From contig CAJTIM010000007.1 of NCBI GenBank assembly GCA_910576325.1, forward strand, positions 156,827 through 220,826: 64,000 nucleotides of DNA. Direction: 5' to 3'. Source of the DNA: Clostridia bacterium. Lineage in GTDB: Bacteria > Bacillota > Clostridia > Lachnospirales > Lachnospiraceae. Position 1 is the stretch's first letter. The number at the start of each line of letters is the position of its first letter. Made by a program: the position numbers and the translations under genes. The notes below the pieces were generated by a model. It saw only the letters and a list, made by a program, of their open reading frames with translations. It had not been told where the DNA came from and ran no database searches. Positions 7,060 to 15,654 of this stretch are shown one piece after another.

Positions 7060-9561
7060 CTATTCCGTCCGCACCTCCCCATCCTGCGTACTCAGCAGCA
7101 GCCGGCATTGATCCAGATATTCATTCATCTGCCCCTCCCATTGATGAAAAACCTCCTCATCGTAAGGAATCCGATCCTGATCAAAGGAAAAAGAACTTCC
7201 CGCAATCTGAAGAATCTCCCCGTGCTCTCCTAAGCGAAATACCTGATAAACATACCCGCCATAGGTATCCCGATCCTCCCTGTGCACCCGCATCAGAAAA
7301 GGCGTCCCGTCCCGCTCTCCAAGATAAATGTTATTCCATCCGGCCCGGGCGGTATGAGCGCCCTCGGAGTATAGAATGTCCCCGTTTTCATTCTTAAAAA
7401 GCACAATCCCGCTGTCCCCGTCTCCGATATTCCCCGTATAAACCTCAGCCGTTTCCAGCCCGTCCCCATCTCCGAAATCAGCTTTTACGTCATATACTTT
7501 GGAATAATACGTTTCAATCGGATCTATCCCTTCCATTTCCGGAAAGCTGTGAATATCCGCATACCAGGTATCCGGGGTAAACGGCTCATAAGCAATCCCG
7601 CTGCCGTACCATGCACTTTCCAGAGCCGCATGGGTAATCACATTATCCTCAAAACGAAGGGTGCACAGCGGATTGATCCAGGAAAATCCGTCTTCCGCAA
7701 GTGCGGCAAATTCCTCAAAGTCCACATCCTCATAGTGAACCGCATTCATCGCCCGGTTCACCCGGAAAACACAGTCTCCGGCAAATGCAAGAAAGGGAAG
7801 CTCATCAACGGAATCCTCCATAAGCATATTCACCACATAGCGGTCAATCCCCATAGCGCTCCGGGAAATGCTTTGGATATTCAGCCGGAAGGTCCCGTTC
7901 AAATCCTCTCTGGCCAAAAGCGTTTCCAGATCCGGCCAGGACAGGTAGGGAATCGACATATCTGACAGCATTTCATCCTGAAAACCGGAAGGAGAACTCT
8001 CGCTGCGGGAGGATTCCGTCTGCCCCTGTGCTTGATCCGAATCTGATTTTACAAGCTCACACCGAAGCCCAAAGCCAAATGCCGGCAAAAACTGTTCCAC
8101 CTCCTCAGGAAGCATATTTACCCAGAGCTGAGAATACTCCGGCACCACATCCAGAATTTCCACGGAATGTAAAAATTCCACCTCCTGCATCTGCCCGTTC
8201 TTATCCGGTTCCTGATGGTAGATATCAAGCAAATCCCCGGGCTGTGCCTCAGGCGCCATACCAAGCGGCAGGGCAAAACGATAACAGTTCCCCTCCCCGG
8301 GCTGCAAAGCAAAGGGTCCGCGCCCCATCACCTCGATTTTCTCGGCTTTGTTGGAAAACTGGCCGGGATAAGTTTCCATAAAGGAGATCTCTTCTCCCTT
8401 TGGGAAGGTAATGCGAATGAGATCCCCGGCCTCCAGTCCGTCAAAATCAATCTCTATATATGGCTCCACACGGTCCGCCTCCGGAATAATCATATCTCCA
8501 AGACGGGGAACATGCACTACCATAGGAAGAGTTTCCTCCTCCATATCCGCATAGGTCACAATACCATAGAACACAGTTTCCTCCTCAGCTTCCGTTTCAG
8601 GATTCTTCGGATTGGCCAGAAATTGAATCGCCAGTATTCCGCAGACGACAGCGGCGGCAATCGCCAGAATCCGGGCAGGCTTCCGGTACTTAAGGACATG
8701 CTCTATGCGGTTTTTCGTGTCCCCCTCTCCGAAGGCAATGGGAAGGCCCTTCACCATACGGTGGCCCGAGGCCAGAGCCAGAAGAGAGGCCGAGTATTCC
8801 TTTTTCACTCTGTTTCCGAGCCGGCGTATTACAGCCTCATCACAGGACATTTCCATATCCTGCTCACTTAAGAAAAAGGCCAGCCAGACAAAGGGATTGA
8901 ACCAGTGAAGGCAGAGAGCCAGATAAGCCAGCATCCGAAACAGAGGATCCCTTCTGCGGATGTGGATCTGTTCATGTAGAAGCATATAGCGCTCTTCCTC
9001 CGGGTCAAGAGCCTGGGAGAGATAAATACGAGGGCGGATCAAGCCATAGACAAAGGGCGTCCCATGCCCCGGCATCCGGTAAATATTCCCACCCTCATGG
9101 GAAGCCGTTTTCAGCTTTTTGCGAAGACGGAGAAGGGAAGAGATGCTGTAAATCAGCATAGCCGCAATTCCCAGAATCCAAATCCATGCGCCAAAAAACA
9201 GCCAGATTTGCAGGGGATTGACAGAAGCCTCCGGGTTGCCGGACGGAAGAGAAGCGTTCAGAGCATCACTGATGCCGGGAACAGGCAGGCTGACCTGAGG
9301 CTCCGTCTGATATCCGATATTTTCCGGGATGTATTCCATTCGTCCCTCTGTGGAAGCATTTTTTTCCAGGATACCCAAAAGAGAGATATCCGCGGAAAAG
9401 GATATGGGACAGAGAAGCCGAAACAGCACTACGGCCCAGAGAGCATAGGAAAAAATCCTGGGGGCTTTCCCAAGGCACAGCCGGACAATCAGCATAGCCG
9501 CAATAATCACACTTCCCGTAAGACTCATATTTAAAATATGGATAAAAATCTGTTCCATCAT
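7060..9561 (-). CDS. BlaR1-type M56 membrane metallopeptidase sensor
   Basis: This 833-aa protein has an M56 peptidase domain with membrane helices near residues 10-60 and 115-145. The zinc motif HEQIH lies at about 196-200, followed by the WFNPFVW and SCDEAV signatures of the BlaR1/MecR1 family. A further helix lies near residue 295. The large C-terminal part (about 320-833) is extracytoplasmic by this topology and does not resemble a penicillin-binding sensor. Its end has FG-GAP-like FGDGDGLETAEVY and GNIGDGDSGIV segments. The gene overlaps the blaI-like gene by ATGA-type coupling. The expected role is to cleave the repressor on sensing an envelope signal. The ligand is unlikely to be a beta-lactam, since no beta-lactamase or PBP gene is near. 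Confidence 0.85.
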   Translation of the reverse strand: MMEQIFIHILNMSLTGSVIIAAMLIVRLCLGKAPRIFSYALWAVVLFRLLCPISFSADISLLGILEKNASTEGRMEYIPENIGYQTEPQVSLPVPGISDALNASLPSGNPEASVNPLQIWLFFGAWIWILGIAAMLIYSISSLLRLRKKLKTASHEGGNIYRMPGHGTPFVYGLIRPRIYLSQALDPEEERYMLLHEQIHIRRRDPLFRMLAYLALCLHWFNPFVWLAFFLSEQDMEMSCDEAVIRRLGNRVKKEYSASLLALASGHRMVKGLPIAFGEGDTKNRIEHVLKYRKPARILAIAAAVVCGILAIQFLANPKNPETEAEEETVFYGIVTYADMEEETLPMVVHVPRLGDMIIPEADRVEPYIEIDFDGLEAGDLIRITFPKGEEISFMETYPGQFSNKAEKIEVMGRGPFALQPGEGNCYRFALPLGMAPEAQPGDLLDIYHQEPDKNGQMQEVEFLHSVEILDVVPEYSQLWVNMLPEEVEQFLPAFGFGLRCELVKSDSDQAQGQTESSRSESSPSGFQDEMLSDMSIPYLSWPDLETLLAREDLNGTFRLNIQSISRSAMGIDRYVVNMLMEDSVDELPFLAFAGDCVFRVNRAMNAVHYEDVDFEEFAALAEDGFSWINPLCTLRFEDNVITHAALESAWYGSGIAYEPFTPDTWYADIHSFPEMEGIDPIETYYSKVYDVKADFGDGDGLETAEVYTGNIGDGDSGIVLFKNENGDILYSEGAHTARAGWNNIYLGERDGTPFLMRVHREDRDTYGGYVYQVFRLGEHGEILQIAGSSFSFDQDRIPYDEEVFHQWEGQMNEYLDQCRLLLSTQDGEVRTE

Positions 9562-9938
9562 GGGTTTCCTCCTTCCGTATCCTCCTCATACGCTTCAATC
9601 AGCCGCCGAAGCTCCGCCACCTCTCGGCTGCTCAATTTTTTTCTCCTGGAAAATGCGGTGAGAAAGCGCGGCAGGGAACCGTCAAAATTCTCCATCAAAA
9701 ACTGCTCTCCCTGAGCGGCCTGGAAGTCCTCTCTGGTTGTTTTGATTTCCACGGTGCCGCCTACATTTTCAAAGAGATTCCGCAGGCAGAGCCGTTTCAG
9801 CATGGTGTAGGTGGTGGTCCGCTTCCACTCAAAGGTCTGTTCACATAGCTTTACCAGTTCTCCGGTGGTAATTGGCGCATGTTTCCAAATCAAATCGGCA
9901 AATTTCTGTTCCATTTCTCCCAGTTTATAAGGTTCCAT
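9558..9938 (-). CDS. BlaI/MecI/CopY-family transcriptional repressor
   Basis: This 126-aa winged-helix repressor has the typical LGEMEQKFADLIWKHAPITTGEL and RTTTYTMLKRL DNA-binding segments and an acidic dimerisation tail. The ATG at 9938 follows TAAGGAGG. A longer frame from 10034 runs through the operators and is rejected. It precedes and overlaps the M56 gene, the usual order for this signalling pair. Two palindromic operators lie 45-85 bp upstream, so it very likely represses its own operon until the M56 partner cleaves it. Confidence 0.92.
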   Translation of the reverse strand: MEPYKLGEMEQKFADLIWKHAPITTGELVKLCEQTFEWKRTTTYTMLKRLCLRNLFENVGGTVEIKTTREDFQAAQGEQFLMENFDGSLPRFLTAFSRRKKLSSREVAELRRLIEAYEEDTEGGNP

Positions 9939-9982
9939 TGTGCTCCTCCTTATAGTTTTATTCCTGCCCGCAGACATAAAAT

Positions 9983-10023
9983 GTCTAACGATATTAGACA
10001 AATATAGTCTAACACTATTAGAC
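9983..10023. promoter_or_regulatory. Twin BlaI-type operators
   Basis: Two copies of GTCTAA-N5-TTAGAC lie at 9983-9999 and 10007-10023, with centres 24 bp apart. Each is a perfect 6+6 dyad. They sit directly upstream of the BlaI-like gene on the minus strand, where its promoter must be. They are the probable binding sites of the repressor. Confidence 0.85.
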
Positions 10024-10074
10024 AAAACTGTCAACCGGAAAAAGAAGGCGTAACTACTTTTAAAATATTAGTAC

Positions 10075-10103
10075 TTGACATTACATAGTAGTTGGCGTAA
10101 TAT
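10075..10103 (+). promoter_or_regulatory. Promoter for the padR operon
   Basis: A TTGACA -35 (10075-10080), a 17-bp spacer and TAATAT (10098-10103), with an overlapping TATAAT three bases on. AACTACT (about 10052) and AGTAGTT (about 10087) form inverted arms around the -35 and could be a PadR autorepression site. Confidence 0.65.
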
Positions 10104-10180
10104 AATAGCATAAGCAAGACCAACTGCATCGCAATTTCCGTGCATCAGTTATCATAAGGGAAACCAGGCACATGCGCTAG

Positions 10181-10447
10181 TGACTGGAAATTGATTTCAT
10201 AGGAGTGTATTGTGAGCGCTATTACGGAACTGGAAACAGTAATATCGCTCAAAGTGCACAAATCAATTTACAGGCACACGCATTTGTGACTGGAAATTGA
10301 TTTCATAGGAGTGTACTGTGAGCGCTATTACGGAACTGGAAACAGTAATATCGCTCAAAGTGCACAAATCAATTTACAGGCACACGCATTTGTGACTGGA
10401 AATTGATTTCATACGGGTGTACTGTGAGCGGTATTACGGAACTGGAA
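10181..10447 (+). repeat. Family A hairpin element, tandem 106-bp units upstream of padR
   Basis: The unit repeats at 106-bp spacing, with TGACTGGAAATTGATTT at 10181, 10287 and 10393. ATTACGGAACTGGAA recurs at 10221, 10327 and 10433. Between these direct repeats lie two 93-nt hairpins (10239-10331 and 10345-10437) with GTAATATCGCTC against GAGCG(C/G)TATTAC outer stems. AAATCAATTT pairs with AAATTGATTT and CACA pairs with TGTG inside. The last direct repeat runs straight into the padR ribosome site (GGAATGGAGGG). A degenerate partial unit precedes, from about 10130. Confidence 0.9.
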
Positions 10448-10459
10448 TGGAGGGTGCGC

Positions 10460-10783
10460 ATGAATCCACAATTTAAAAAAGGAGTATTAGAGCTTATCGT
10501 TCTGGAATCCGTGCGCAAGAAAGATATGTACGGATACGAGCTGGTGGAGGAGGTTTCCCAGGTCATTGATGTGAATGAGGGAACCATCTATCCGCTTTTA
10601 AAAAGGCTCACCAACGAACATTATTTTGAAACCTATCTGCGGGAATCCTCCGAGGGTCCGCCGCGGAAATATTATCATCTCACCGCCGCGGGAATCCTCT
10701 ACCGAGATTCTTTGGAAGGGGAGTGGGAGGAATTTCAGATGAGGGTCAGTCGATTTTTGAAGGAGGGAAAAGAACATGAATAA
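10460..10783 (+). CDS. PadR-family transcriptional regulator
   Basis: This 107-aa winged-helix protein begins FKKGVLELIVLESVRKKDMYGYELVEEV and continues with the wing segment EGTIYPLLKRL and the PRKYYHLTAAG block of the PadR/PF03551 family. The ATG at 10460 follows TGGAGGG. It overlaps the next gene by 8 bp, so the two are translationally coupled. PadR plus a HAAS (DUF1700) protein plus a small surface protein is a common Firmicute arrangement that responds to envelope stress or antimicrobials. The repressor probably controls its own operon. Confidence 0.93.
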   Translation: MNPQFKKGVLELIVLESVRKKDMYGYELVEEVSQVIDVNEGTIYPLLKRLTNEHYFETYLRESSEGPPRKYYHLTAAGILYRDSLEGEWEEFQMRVSRFLKEGKEHE

Positions 10784-11789
10784 AGAGACATTTTTGGAAG
10801 AGCTGCGCGGATACCTCCGGATACTGGAGGATCAGGAGCAGGAAGACATACTGGAAGAATATGCACAGCACATAGATATGAAGCTTCAGAAGGGCTTAAG
10901 CGAAGAGGAGGCCATCCGGGACTTCGGTTCCATGCGGGAGCTGGCGGCGGAGATACTGGAGGCTTATCATGTAAAGCCTGAATTTGACAAAAAATCTTCC
11001 TCCTATCAGCCGGAAATCAAATGGAACAAAATGAAAGATACGGGAAAGCAGTTTCGGAAAATGGGAAGCTTTCTGAAAAATAAAACAAAAGCCTGTATAC
11101 ACGGAATCAGCAGATGCTTCCACTGGTGCGGCAGAAAATGCCGGGCGCTGGCCTTGTGGGTATGGAAGCCTTTTTCAAAGGCAGGCACGGGAACAAAAGA
11201 TGGAAAAACGGAAGAAGCTTTTATACATATGCAGGATACCGGCCTGACAGGTAGGGAAGCAGGGGATTTTCCGGTAAATCATATGGACCGTACCCCGCAG
11301 ATGCCTAAAGAGGAGGGGAGTTTGAATATTGTGAAAACCGTGAACATAGCGCAAAGACGAAAAAGGGGATGGATCTCAGCCTTTCTTCGGGGACTTATAA
11401 AGACATGGGAACTGTTCACAGCCTTCTGCATCTGGTGGATACGCCTGTTCTGGAATCTGCTCTGGCTGTTTATGGCGCTGTTTTTCGGCGGCATGGCGCT
11501 GATTACGCTGGCAGGTGTAGGAACCATATTGGTGCTTTTGCCTCAGGGCTATCCGATGGTGGGAATGCTGCTTATCTGCCTGGGTGGAATGTTGTGCATG
11601 GGAACTCTGTGCTGCGGCTCTTACAGCCTGATACTGCGCAGAAAAAAAGAGGAGCAGGAAACAGAGAAGCATAAAACAGAGAAGCGGGAAACAGAGAAAC
11701 AGGAAATAGTGGAGCAAGAAACAGAAGAGCAAGAAACGGAAGAGCAGGAAACAGAAGCTTTAGTGCCGTCGCGCAGCGACTATAGATAG
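10776..11789 (+). CDS. HAAS (DUF1700) domain membrane protein
   Basis: This 337-aa protein has an N-terminal HAAS signalling domain (about 1-70: FLEELRGYLRILEDQEQEDI, YAQHIDMKLQKGLSEEEAI, DFGSMRELAAEIL). A basic, poorly conserved linker follows, then two or three membrane helices near residues 215-290. The tail is Glu/Thr/Lys repeats (about 290-327). The last ten codons (ALVPSRSDYR) and the stop are encoded by a family B repeat, so the native C-terminus was probably elsewhere. It overlaps padR and is followed 10 bp later by a small membrane protein. HAAS proteins typically partner with PadR regulators. Confidence 0.82.
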   Translation: MNKETFLEELRGYLRILEDQEQEDILEEYAQHIDMKLQKGLSEEEAIRDFGSMRELAAEILEAYHVKPEFDKKSSSYQPEIKWNKMKDTGKQFRKMGSFLKNKTKACIHGISRCFHWCGRKCRALALWVWKPFSKAGTGTKDGKTEEAFIHMQDTGLTGREAGDFPVNHMDRTPQMPKEEGSLNIVKTVNIAQRRKRGWISAFLRGLIKTWELFTAFCIWWIRLFWNLLWLFMALFFGGMALITLAGVGTILVLLPQGYPMVGMLLICLGGMLCMGTLCCGSYSLILRRKKEEQETEKHKTEKRETEKQEIVEQETEEQETEEQETEALVPSRSDYR

Positions 11790-11790
11790 G
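11758..11790 (+). repeat. Family B mini-hairpin module at gene end/RBS
   Basis: CTTTAGTGCC then GTCGC-GCA-GCGAC (11768-11780), followed by TATAGATAGGAG. It is read as the last codons and stop of the HAAS gene and supplies the ribosome site for the following gene. Confidence 0.75.
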
Positions 11791-11799
11791 AGAAAGAAA

Positions 11800-12309
11800 A
11801 TGAAAAAGATGCATAAAATATTACTCGCAGTTTTCTGCGCCGGCGTTCTGCTGACAGGAATCGGCGCCGGCGTCCTGATTACGGAATTTTCCGCTCTGTC
11901 CTACGGAGGGAAAGAGATTCTGGGAAAGACGGATATGCGGACGGAAAATTTTGACGTCAAGTTCGAGCCGGGAGAAGAAAGCGTCTGTATTACAGGCTGG
12001 TACAATTGGAAACAGGAGGAAGTATTGACAGACGAAGCCGTTCCGGAAAATACGGTCCGCTTCCGCGCAACCTACAATGGAGAGCGGATATTGCCTCATG
12101 CCGTGTGGGAAGAGGAAAATAACCAGGCTGCTTTGCTGTGGCGCTGGGTTTCGGAGGAAGACGATATGGAACTGATGATGAAAGCCAAGGATCTGTTCCT
12201 TGAAAATCTGAAAGAGGGTCGGATTATATCCTTCGACACTCCGGGAATGGAGGAGGTTACGGTCACAGTCAACCCGGCTAATAAGGACGATGTACATCTG
12301 GTTTGGTAG
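11800..12309 (+). CDS. Small secreted or membrane-anchored protein of the padR/HAAS set
   Basis: This 169-aa protein has an N-terminal hydrophobic segment (residues ~6-28, with KK before it) that could be a signal peptide or anchor. About 140 extracytoplasmic residues follow. I recognise no catalytic motif. Position and size suggest the DUF4097-type surface protein that often closes PadR-HAAS operons, but the sequence match is weak. The ATG at 11800 follows AGATAGGAG supplied by the repeat. An unknown with probable envelope function. Confidence 0.65.
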   Translation: MKKMHKILLAVFCAGVLLTGIGAGVLITEFSALSYGGKEILGKTDMRTENFDVKFEPGEESVCITGWYNWKQEEVLTDEAVPENTVRFRATYNGERILPHAVWEEENNQAALLWRWVSEEDDMELMMKAKDLFLENLKEGRIISFDTPGMEEVTVTVNPANKDDVHLVW

Positions 12310-12333
12310 CACATTTTTCCAAAAACTTTTATT

Positions 12334-12391
12334 GTAAGAAATCCGTAAGAAATATCACGATCCTTTTGTAAGAAATATTTCCTACTATAAA
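12334..12391 (+). promoter_or_regulatory. Direct repeats and -10 for the two-component operon
   Basis: GTAAGAAAT occurs at 12334, 12345 and 12368, spaced 11 and 23 bp (one and two helical turns). A TATAAA -10 lies at 12386-12391. OmpR-type regulators bind such direct repeats, so this is a probable autoregulatory site. Confidence 0.7.
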
Positions 12392-12466
12392 TACAGGCTT
12401 GAAGAATGTGACTGATGCAAAATAGGTTATTTTGCGGCAGTCCATGCATAAGGAAGGAGAACAACA

Positions 12467-13177
12467 ATGAACGAATGTGTGCTGGTGGTGGACGACGACC
12501 GGGAGATTGTAAAGGCTATAGGTCTTCTTCTGGAAAAGGAAGGCTACCAGGTGCTGAAAGCCTATGACGGCATGGAAGCCCTGGAGCTTGTGGCAGAGCA
12601 TCCGGTAAGGCTGATCATCATGGATGTGATGATGCCGAAGCTTGACGGACTTTCCGCCGTAATGAAAATCCGGGAGCGGAAAAATCTTCCAATTATTGTC
12701 CTGAGCGCCAAGAGCGAGGACACCGACAAGGTGCTGGGGCTTTCTATGGGAGCGGACGACTATGTGTCAAAACCTTTCAATCCCCAGGAATTGGCGGCCC
12801 GGGTGAAAAGCCATCTGAGACGGTACACATCTCTGGGAGATATCCACGCACAGCAGCAGGCAGACGAGATACACAACGGCCGCCTCTGCTACCGCATGGA
12901 GGAGCGCACCCTCTACGCAGACGGAGAACCGGTGAAGCTTACCGCCACGGAGACGAAGATCGTGGATCTCCTGATGCGGAACCGGGGACGGATCTTCCCG
13001 GCGGAGGAAATCTACCAGCGGGTCTGGGAGGAGGATGCCTTTGCCCCGGAAAATACGGTGATGGTCCACATTCGGCGCATTCGGGAAAAAATTGAACTCA
13101 ATCCTAAGGAGCCAGAATATTTAAAGGTGGTGTGGGGAATTGGATACAAAATGGAGAAAATTGAGAATCATTGTTAG
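12467..13177 (+). CDS. OmpR/VanR-family response regulator
   Basis: This 236-aa protein has an N-terminal receiver domain with acidic pocket VVDDD, phospho-acceptor Asp53 in IIMDVMMP, and the switch lysine in DDYVSKPFNP. The C-terminal winged helix (about 135-232) shows LTATETKIVDLLMRN and NTVMVHIRRIREKI. The ATG at 12467 follows GAAGGAGAACAAC. The gene overlaps the kinase gene. The VanR/YycF-like style and the kinase's large extracytoplasmic loop suggest cell-envelope sensing. Confidence 0.95.
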   Translation: MNECVLVVDDDREIVKAIGLLLEKEGYQVLKAYDGMEALELVAEHPVRLIIMDVMMPKLDGLSAVMKIRERKNLPIIVLSAKSEDTDKVLGLSMGADDYVSKPFNPQELAARVKSHLRRYTSLGDIHAQQQADEIHNGRLCYRMEERTLYADGEPVKLTATETKIVDLLMRNRGRIFPAEEIYQRVWEEDAFAPENTVMVHIRRIREKIELNPKEPEYLKVVWGIGYKMEKIENHC

Positions 13178-15605
13178 CTTTACGTCATTCTTTTTGGGAA
13201 TGACCCTGTTACTTGGAAATTTCCTGTCTATGCTTAGTCTTATCGGCAGCAGACCGGAAAACCTGAAAAGCCGCATAGGAACCGATTACCAGGAACATCC
13301 TGATTTCCGTCTCTATATGTCGAGCCGTCTGGAGGAGCTGCTTGGCGTGGCAACCGGCGGCAAGGGATGGAATAACTACGGAGTGTGCTTCGAGGGGGAC
13401 AGCTATTATTTTTATGACAGGTATTATGACGGTTATTATGACAATGTCTGGTGGGACTATCCCGAGAGAACTGCAACCGTAGTGCAGGAGGCGGAGGCGG
13501 TATATGAGGACAAGCCTAGTGTTGAGGCTTCGGAGGATGAGGAGGCCGTCGCAGGAGGGATTCCGGCTGAACAGGGGATTGCAGACGAAAGATGGGAGGA
13601 GATACAAAGGGAGTTCGGCATAGCGGACGACACTCTGGATGCGCTGAAACGGGAATTTGGAGTTTCAGATAACGGAGCGCCTGAGAATCAAAAGGAGGCC
13701 CTGGAAGCCTATATGAAGGAATATGCCAGGGACAAGAATCTTCGTTATGCCGTTATTTACCAGGGAAAGCTTCTTTATACAAATATGGAGCAGCTGGAGC
13801 CTAAGGTGGGACAGGAGCTTAACAATCCCGATTTCCAGGGGTATCTTCCGGCAGAGGAGGAGTATAATTTCTGCCTGTGGTACAACGAAAAGGGCGACGG
13901 AAAGGTGCGTATCAGCAAGGACGGCCGGGAGCTGGATATCTATGGGGAAGGTGTGTATACGGAGGACAGCCTTTGGTATGTGCCGGGCTATACGAATTTT
14001 AATGTGGATGAATCCGCAAAGGATGCCGTGATTTTTATGGCGGCAGCCAGAAATCCGAAGCTTTATATTACAGGCAATTATTCGGAGTATGGAGTAGTGC
14101 AGAGCGGGGGAGGGCTTTATTGGATGGAGAAGCAGCAGATAAGCCGTTATGAGCGTTATCAGGCGGTAAAATGGAAGCTGCTTGCGGCCCTCTTTTTGCT
14201 GACCTTGTCGGTGCTTCTTTGGAAGGATAAGCGCCGGGCGGATGCGGCCGTTGGCAAGTTTTTGGGGCGCGTCCCGACGGAGCCGAAGATATTGCTGTTT
14301 GTGGGAGTTCCGCTTGTATTTTTGTTTACGGGAGGCAGAGAGATTCTCAGGGAGCTTATATGGCTCTATGAGGACGGCGTATACATGAGCATGGAAGAGC
14401 TTGGATATTATGCCGGACAGCTTGCCGTCAGAGGAGCGTTCCTTACGGCAGTATTCTGGATGGTTTATCTGGGTGTCTTGGATCTGCGGGTCAATAAGGG
14501 AAATCGGAAGTCTCTTTTGGGTCCGGTGATACACAGTATGCGTGCGAAGGAGCTGAAGCTTTCCGTGCAGAAGCGGATGGTGGAGCGTTATTGTCAGGTA
14601 TTTGTGCCTGCGGTACTGTTTTCCGTATTTTCCGTTACGGCGGCTTTATACTACCGTGTCCGTGATTTTTATTGGAATGAGCCGGGAATTGTATTATTGA
14701 TTTTGGCTTTGGTTTCCGGTGTACAGCTTTTGGCGTCCGGGGTTTGGAATCTGCGCAGGAATAAAGAGCTTGCAAAGGATTTGGGAGCTTTGGCGGATCA
14801 GATCGCGGCGATTCGGGAAGGAAATCTCACCGGGCGGCTTCATTTGCCGGAGGATGCGGATCTGAAAACGGCGGCGGAGAACCTCAATGAGATTCAGCAG
14901 GGAATGGAGACGGCCCTTCGGGAGCAGACGAAGAGTGAGCGCATGAAGGTGGAGCTGGTGGCGAATGTGTCCCATGATATTAAGACGCCGCTGACTTCGA
15001 TTGTGAGTTATGTGGAGCTTCTTAAGCAGGAGGATTTGCCGGAGCATGTGAAGGAGTATGTGCAGATTCTGGGAGAGAAGTCGGAACGGCTGAAAACGAT
15101 GGTGCAGGATGTGTTTGAGGTGAGCAAGGCGGCTTCCAATCAGCTGCCGGTGAATTTGGAACAATTGGATCTTGGGAAGCTGCTTCGGCAGACGCTTGCG
15201 GATATGAATGTGCAGATTTCACAGAGCGGGCTGGCTATGCGGACGACGATTCCGGAGGAGCCGGTGATGATTGTGGCGGATGGGCAGAGGCTTTACCGCG
15301 TATTTCAGAATCTGATTCAGAATGCCCTTAAGTATTCTTTGAATGGGTCGCGGATCTTTCTTACCCTGACGGATGAGGGGAGTGTGGCTGTGGCGAATAT
15401 TAAGAATACTTCCGGGGTGGAGCTTGATGATGGCGTTGATTTTACGGAACGGTTTGTGCGGGGAGATGCAAGCAGGACCGATGGCGGCAGCGGGCTTGGA
15501 CTTTCCATTGCAAGGAGCTTTACGGAGGCTTGCGGGGGGACGTTTAAGGTGGAGCTGAATGCGGACTTGTTTACGGTGACGGTTGTGTTTCCGAAAGTTT
15601 CTTGA
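13140..15605 (+). CDS. Membrane sensor histidine kinase
   Basis: This protein of up to 821 aa is the partner of the preceding regulator and overlaps it by 38 bp. The start is uncertain. TTG 13140 opens the frame, and TTG 13161 sits 5 bases after GGAG and is equally likely. A first helix near residues 12-32 is followed by a ~310-residue extracytoplasmic region. That region begins rich in Tyr/Asp and has no known sensor motif. Five or so helices lie between about 345 and 535, then a HAMP-like linker. The dimerisation histidine is H612 in NVSHDIKTPLTS, and the ATPase boxes are NLIQNALKYS and GSGLGLSIA. The multi-helix block before HisKA is unusual and recalls kinases of peptide or cell-wall stress systems. 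Confidence 0.9.
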   Translation: MDTKWRKLRIIVSFTSFFLGMTLLLGNFLSMLSLIGSRPENLKSRIGTDYQEHPDFRLYMSSRLEELLGVATGGKGWNNYGVCFEGDSYYFYDRYYDGYYDNVWWDYPERTATVVQEAEAVYEDKPSVEASEDEEAVAGGIPAEQGIADERWEEIQREFGIADDTLDALKREFGVSDNGAPENQKEALEAYMKEYARDKNLRYAVIYQGKLLYTNMEQLEPKVGQELNNPDFQGYLPAEEEYNFCLWYNEKGDGKVRISKDGRELDIYGEGVYTEDSLWYVPGYTNFNVDESAKDAVIFMAAARNPKLYITGNYSEYGVVQSGGGLYWMEKQQISRYERYQAVKWKLLAALFLLTLSVLLWKDKRRADAAVGKFLGRVPTEPKILLFVGVPLVFLFTGGREILRELIWLYEDGVYMSMEELGYYAGQLAVRGAFLTAVFWMVYLGVLDLRVNKGNRKSLLGPVIHSMRAKELKLSVQKRMVERYCQVFVPAVLFSVFSVTAALYYRVRDFYWNEPGIVLLILALVSGVQLLASGVWNLRRNKELAKDLGALADQIAAIREGNLTGRLHLPEDADLKTAAENLNEIQQGMETALREQTKSERMKVELVANVSHDIKTPLTSIVSYVELLKQEDLPEHVKEYVQILGEKSERLKTMVQDVFEVSKAASNQLPVNLEQLDLGKLLRQTLADMNVQISQSGLAMRTTIPEEPVMIVADGQRLYRVFQNLIQNALKYSLNGSRIFLTLTDEGSVAVANIKNTSGVELDDGVDFTERFVRGDASRTDGGSGLGLSIARSFTEACGGTFKVELNADLFTVTVVFPKVS

Positions 15606-15654
15606 TTGAGGTGTGACTTTTTGGGGGAATGGGCATAGGATGGTAGGGGTGGAC

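Noticed and set aside
9939..10034. Longer start for the BlaI-like gene
   Set aside because: The extension lies over the twin operators and has no ribosome site. ATG 9938 follows TAAGGAGG.
7060..10034. Beta-lactam resistance locus
   Set aside because: BlaI and M56 genes alone are common signalling pairs. No beta-lactamase or PBP2a gene is present and the sensor part has no PBP motif.
10181..10447. Regular direct repeats that look like a CRISPR array
   Set aside because: The unit is 106 bp with near-identical sequence throughout. There are no unique spacers and no cas genes in the window.
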